A DNA stretch of 64,000 bases from Acanthosepion esculentum (lineage: Eukaryota; Mollusca; Cephalopoda; Sepiida; Sepiidae): contig OZ038488.1 in NCBI GenBank assembly GCA_964036315.1, positions 65,003,909 through 65,067,908 on the forward strand, written 5' to 3'. Below the pieces are notes generated by a model. The model did not search any database. It was not told where the DNA came from and was given only the letters and a program-made list of their open reading frames with translations. Positions 59,217 to 64,000 of this stretch are shown here, in pieces. Within the stretch, counting starts at the first letter, position 1. Every line of letters begins with the position of its first letter. Made by a program: the position numbers and the translations under genes.

Positions 59217-59344
59217 TCATAAGCAAAGTATTTTGGCAAAACAATGCATGACTCAATTTTGGCACCTTGCAACTTTTTTTTTCTAAAAGCTAAAGTCACT
59301 GCTGAAAAGATTTCAGAGAATGTATGATTTTCATTATTTTTTTT

Positions 59345-59452
59345 ATGGCTTATCAGCTCTATGTTGGTTATTTAAAAAACCTGACCGTCATTTGAACTCA
59401 GTTCCCCAATTTTTCATTTTGACCCGTTATCCATTAAACCACCCACACATCC
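59345..59452 (-). repeat. SINE head, tRNA-like part only
   Basis: On the minus strand GTGGTTTAATGGATAACGGG and AACTGAGTTCAAATGACGG give A- and B-box-like words with spacing as in the other SINE copies. The body shared by those copies is missing. Confidence 0.5.
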
Positions 59453-59794
59453 TGACCATAAGGCAGATCATCATTATAAGCAGACTTTGCAAACTTTTGA
59501 AAAGTAAAAGGGAAACATGGATAAGTATATAAGGGTGCAAAAGTAAGTATTTTCAAGAGAACAAATGAATATGTCACTGGCCAAGTTAAGCTATTTTTTG
59601 TCAATATTAAATAGCTGGATCATTTCTAGACAGAACTTATATTTATTATCTAGTTTATCCCTTGTCAACTAATAAATCAATGTAAATGTATTCAACCTTA
59701 TAACATTTCAAGTATTAGTATTTGTTTTTAAAACTGGAAAGCAATTATTAATTCCTAAGTTTCAAATTTCATGAAACTTCTTTTTCCACACCTG

Positions 59795-60205
59795 TCTATA
59801 TCTTTGAGATGAGGTATTATCATTATTTACTTTATTCAGACTTATCCTCATCTTCATTGCCATATTCACAACGTTTTAGCTGTTGTATGCTCTGACCTTC
59901 TTCAGGTGATTGGAATTTTGTCCACTCAAGGACACATGGCCCAGTGGATAAAGGCATTGGTTAGATCCAGTGATTAGACCCAAAGAGTTATGAATTCAAT
60001 ACCAGGCTACAGCAGTGGTGAACCAAAACTTAGAGAGTTGAGTTAAAGGGAAAAACAGACATCTGGAAGAGGCATGGCACATGGAACTAGAACAATCTAC
60101 CCTGGTGGATGAAATAAAGGGTTCAGTTCAAAATTCCAAAGGCTGGTGCATACAATGGCCGAAACTTGTGAATGAGGATAACAGCCTGAATAATGTAAAT
60201 AATAC
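59795..60205. mobile_element. Composite palindrome: Penelope-type ends around a tRNA-like module
   Basis: The left end (minus orientation) has CAACGTTTTAGCTGTTGTAT then CTTCTTCAGGTG. The right end (plus) has GGCTGGTGCATACAATGGCC then GAAACTTGTG. The outer tails ATTTACTTTATTCAGAC and GCCTGAATAATGTAAAT are inverted. In between lie a tRNA-like module (ACATGGCCCAGTGGATAAAG, A box; GAGTTATGAATTCAATACC, B-box-like) and GGAACTAGAACAATCTACCC, shared with 20503-21772. There is no coding part. The unit equals the two arms of that element with the middle deleted. Confidence 0.7.
59928..60010 (+). repeat. tRNA-like module in the composite palindrome
   Basis: Same module as at 21514-21595: ACATGGCCCAGTGGATAAAG, then AGGCATTGGTTAGATCCAGT, then a B-box-like ATGAATTCAATACC. 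The A box here (TGGCCCAGTGG) is the closest to the pol III consensus of all copies. Confidence 0.65.
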
Positions 60206-60472
60206 TTTTCCCACTCATGCTTTTACAAAATGTTTGCCCATTTAATGTGTATTTTTCAAAAAGATTTGAAAAAAGTTGTTACATTCTTATTTTAAAACAA
60301 TTTAACAGCTAGAAGTAACAGACTGCTATATAAGACATTTAATATGAAAGCATCGATTGTAAACAAATATTAAATTTATACATTCACCTAATTTTATATC
60401 AAATGCTTCAACTTGGATTAGTGAATCTACTATAACATTTAGTGTTAAGCACCTGATGAAAGATGAAACCTA

Positions 60473-60477
<5 letters not shown>

Positions 60478-60535
<58 letters not shown>
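60478..60535. repeat. (TA)n-(GT)n microsatellite
   Basis: A long TA run passes into GT units. CACCTGATGAAAGATGAAAC ends about 10 bases upstream (60450-60469). Confidence 0.9.
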
Positions 60536-63500
60536 ACTATAAAGGAGCTCTGTATCCCATTAAAAAAAATACCTTGTGCATATCTGCATGTCCTTACAAA
60601 AGAAAATGCTATACATTAATATATTAACTATTTATAAAATTCATTGCAAAATTAAGTCTGTCAAAACACACTATAAATGTATGTCATCTATTTAAACATT
60701 AAAAAAAAAAAAAAATCTATTTTTGGTGGAGTATAAAATTTGGAGCATAAAATAGCTGAAAATGAAGTACCTATGAAAGTAGGGAAGTCACTCTACTAGC
60801 AGGCTTACTATCAGAGAGTAGTCTATTAATTTTATCATGCAGTACCAAATTTTGTATGATACTTTTTAATTGTTTCTGAGGAAGAAAAAAAATAAGTCTT
60901 GCTTAATTTTTTATATCTTGAGTGCAAGAATTTTTCACTGTTGCTAGCCCTTTCAAACAAATACCAACTGACAGAGATGATAAATCCGACACATTAACCG
61001 TAACTAAAATTTGAACCAAAACTAAATTTTATATTTACAGTAACAAATATAATATAAAAACAGACCAAGCTACTAGTACTGGTGTTGTATTTTAAACTAG
61101 AATAGTAGACTAAATAGAGTTGATATAAAGGCTATAACTCAACCAACTGGCAATTTCTTTTTAACAAACTGAACAGACATTAATAAAGATACAATTATAA
61201 ACAGAACCAAAATTAATCTTCCATATAAATGCTTCAAAATATCGAAAAAGTAAGATGTGAATGTTGTGTCATCACTAGTCACTATTCTTTGTTGGCAAAA
61301 AATTTTTTTTTGACAGTCCAATGGAAATAATCCTTTTCGTGAGTGGGGGGAGGGGGATTTTTATCCAGGGAATATTGTCATAAATCTGAATTAGCACTTT
61401 GTTAAGAGATAAACATTTATACTAGATCATTGGCTTATATGCTGGAGTATGTAATTTTCTATCATGATCATAAAGTTATTCTGACATTGTCTTATTTTAA
61501 AAGAAAAACTGTTACAAGTCTAAGTACAATATCTCTGTACAAATAGCATATAGATAAAATGCAAGTCAAATGATAGCATTTATAAATGCTTACTTTACAA
61601 CATAGAATCAACATTTATTTATTAACATTTTAAAATTTGTCGGGTAAACTTTTCTTTATAATTCACTAAACAGTGTTGAAAAAGTTTGCTTTTGAATATT
61701 TTAACAAATAATTCAAATAAATTACAGTATTTCTAGTGCTATGGCAAAACAAAAAAAAAGTAAATATAAGATTAAAAATAACATTCACCTTGTAAGACTG
61801 GAGGGTAAATTTTCAAGAATTTTTTTTCTTAGATGCTGGGGAATAAAGTCTTTTTGTTGCAAAAGCTATTAAATTGGAAGTGTTTTTGTTTAGTTATAAA
61901 AAAAAGTCACTGTCAACAAGGTTAAGTTTAACATTTTCATGAAGATATTAGTTATTTAAAGACAATTTGACTTTCAGTATGCTAAAGTTCATTTCTCTTT
62001 TGAATAAGTGAACAGACATGGAAAAAAGATGTAACAACATTTATAGATACACTTGTATTATTTAATAAATATTGCTAAATTCTTTTAAATTTCAATTTAT
62101 CCTTAGAAATTAAGTTTCTCAAAGTTAGTCATACAGATACTTTTTACCAGATTTTATAGCAACTAAATTTCTAATATTAAATACTCAAAAAGCACTAGAC
62201 TAAAACCTAAGCAACAGATTTAAGCAAGCTACCAGAATTTCTCACATTATAGTGCTAAAACTATCAAGGTAATTTATTCAATTAATGACATTACTTCAGA
62301 AAGCTTCATTCTTCATATTCAATATTTAATCTTTGAAATGATCCAGTTAATTGAATTACAATCTTTCTAAAATTAGAGAAATTTTCCTTTGAATAAATTA
62401 AGAAATTTTAGAAGAAATTTAAATTTATAGTAATTTAATAAAATTACAGTTAACTAAGCAGAGAAATGATCTAATACATAATCTAAAATATTTAATTTGG
62501 TCATAAAATAACATTTTCTCAATAGTGTAAACTTATTTCAAGAATTCTACTTAAGGTTGGGAGAAAGATAGTATAATCCATTTTTCAGATTACTTGACAT
62601 TAGAATTTGAAATAAAATTTGAATGAAAACAGTACCTTAATCAGATTAATTTAAACTGATTAAAATAATAAGTGAGGATAAAAATGCATTAGAAAATTAT
62701 ACTGCTTTGATACTTAATAGAAAGGAAAAAATAACAGCTGCTATATTATCTGTATAAGCAGATATTTTGAGTATTGTGTCAAATCTCAAAGACGGGGACA
62801 ATCAAATGAGGAGACACCACCTGTTCATCTATAAAAGCACTGGTTTTATGACAACTCCCCAATTCCCATCTATCTACTTGCCAATAACCAAATTATCAGC
62901 AGTCTACTATACTTTGTAGAAAGTAGAGATCTGGTTATTGTAAGGTAAGAGCTCTTGAGGTAGAAAGATTTTTTTTTTCTTTCAACACAGCTGTTTTGTT
63001 GCCACTGTGCTGCTTGGTTAAAAGAACCAAAGAATCTCTTTGAGTATAGGGGGTAAGCACCTTTGCTTTTCAAAGAAGACACTCCACAAAAGCATGGCAT
63101 GTTCTCCAGTATCAAAGACATAATGAGACTGGCATTCTCTGGCATTTATTTTAGTGGCATATAAAAATAATCATAGATTATGCAACACATGTGAATTTTA
63201 ATATTAAAAGAGAAACAAAAATAAATGCTATTTAAATTATTTTATATTCATCAGCTATAATTTTTAGCATTAATTTATACACCAATGTTTGTGAATCATT
63301 TTTTTTATCTCATAAAACCTATAGTTAAGCTTAAATTATGATGATCTCACTACTTTGGGCACAATTCAATACCTAAACAATGAGGGACTACCAAGTCATT
63401 CCTGAAATCACCTTTGGATGATTGACATATTGGTGCTCATGGACAAGTCCATATCAAATCATACCAATCCTGGACAAGTTGTGACCATTTCAGACAACCA

Positions 63501-63699
63501 CACCACTTTATATGTTACATATACATCTATTTATTATAACAATAATATAGTCGTATAGCCAATTTAAAGGGATTATAACTTTGACATATATATTTAATAT
63601 GCTTTGAACTAATTTCGAAAATAATTTAATTAATGACCTTTAAAAATGGCACACCAGTTGAAAAATTACTGTTATACACTAATGATAATTGGGTATTGG
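60536..63699. other. No gene seen; A+T-rich spacer
   Basis: Only short frames without motifs, including one at 62870-63145 on the minus strand, and A/T runs were seen. Confidence 0.55.
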
Positions 63700-64000
63700 A
63701 CTAGGATGCTAGTCTTGTTTGCTATGTTTTAACTATTGTATTCTCTGGTCTTCAATAGGTGTCTATCATAGTTGGTAACTTTCTCAGAATCTTCATTCAA
63801 TCCATGTAAGTAGATTGTTCTCATTCTGTTTCCCATGCTTAGAAAATATTTGGTATTCTCTCATCTTGATTTGCTTTTGTGTCACTTGTCTCTGCAGCTT
63901 ATAATAGAATCAGTGTGTGACTTTTCCAACACTTTAATCTACTAGGATTAGCAGATTGAAGCATTGGTTAAAAACATCAGGTTTCTGGCAGGTTGCGAGT
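63700..64000. mobile_element. Composite Penelope-type/tRNA-like element, cut by the window end
   Basis: GCTATGTTTTAACTATTGTA then CTCTGGTCTTCAATAGGTG matches the left end of 59795-60205 (CGTTTTAGCTGTTGTATGCT, CTTCTTCAGGTG). Near the window end ATTGAAGCATTGGTTAAAAA and GGCAGGTTGCGAGT match the tRNA-like module (AAGGCATTGGTTAGA...). The spacing between the two is longer here, and the right half lies outside the window. Confidence 0.55.

Noticed and set aside
62870..63145. 91-codon minus-strand frame, possible small gene
   Set aside because: No recognisable domain, runs of Lys codons from an A/T tract, and no neighbouring exon signal.
1..64000. CRISPR arrays, operons, bacterial-type genes or prophage
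   Set aside because: Repeats are microsatellites or transposon ends; no spaced direct repeats, no long bacterial frames, and composition and element types are those of animal nuclear DNA.

Overview
This is an A+T-rich stretch of animal nuclear DNA with no host gene I can support. It is full of simple repeats and of decayed transposable elements (TEs) from nearly every eukaryotic class. The repertoire is Hsmar1-like and other mariners, a Tigger/pogo derivative, piggyBac, hAT MITEs, a Gypsy-type LTR element, Penelope-like elements with GIY-YIG endonuclease remnants, a CR1/Jockey-type LINE, tRNA-type SINEs and a 5S rRNA-derived copy. This points to a metazoan, most likely an invertebrate such as a mollusc. 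Without a host gene the phylum cannot be fixed. The window reads as intergenic or long-intron DNA.

Layout. 1-9.9 kb: a SINE, a piggyBac-type derivative (3292-4295), a LINE 3' tail, a Tigger-like element with intact ends (5675-6562) and a mariner remnant. 9.9-17.1 kb: a Gypsy-type LTR retrotransposon (9937-17076, 5-bp target duplication) split by two later insertions, a piggyBac-type element in pol and a 2.16-kb hAT-like element in the 3' LTR. 20.5-25.2 kb: two Penelope-like remnants, one with its terminal repeats inverted and fused to a tRNA-like module. 28-34.2 kb: a hAT MITE containing a solo LTR, a foldback element, a Tc1/mariner remnant, a SINE and a complete-length Hsmar1-like mariner. 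35.6-40.5 kb: a second mariner type, a Penelope-like repeat with a palindromic ribozyme-like motif, and a hAT MITE with a perfect 8-bp target duplication. 43-49.5 kb: mariner and LINE remnants. 51.9-53.8 kb: a full-length piggyBac element with TTAA flanks and a broken transposase. 55-57.5 kb: a Penelope-like remnant ended by a mariner insertion. 58-64 kb: a mariner fragment, two SINE pieces, a 5S rRNA pseudogene and two composite palindromes that repeat the 20.5-kb arrangement.

No element encodes an intact protein; each coding remnant has stops, frameshifts or lost catalytic residues. The value of the window is in its insertion history, read from target-site duplications and nesting, and in recurring hammerhead-ribozyme-like motifs (CTGANGA, stem, GAAA) at Penelope-type ends, in three places joined to a tRNA-like promoter module. 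No CRISPR array, operon or host RNA gene was found.
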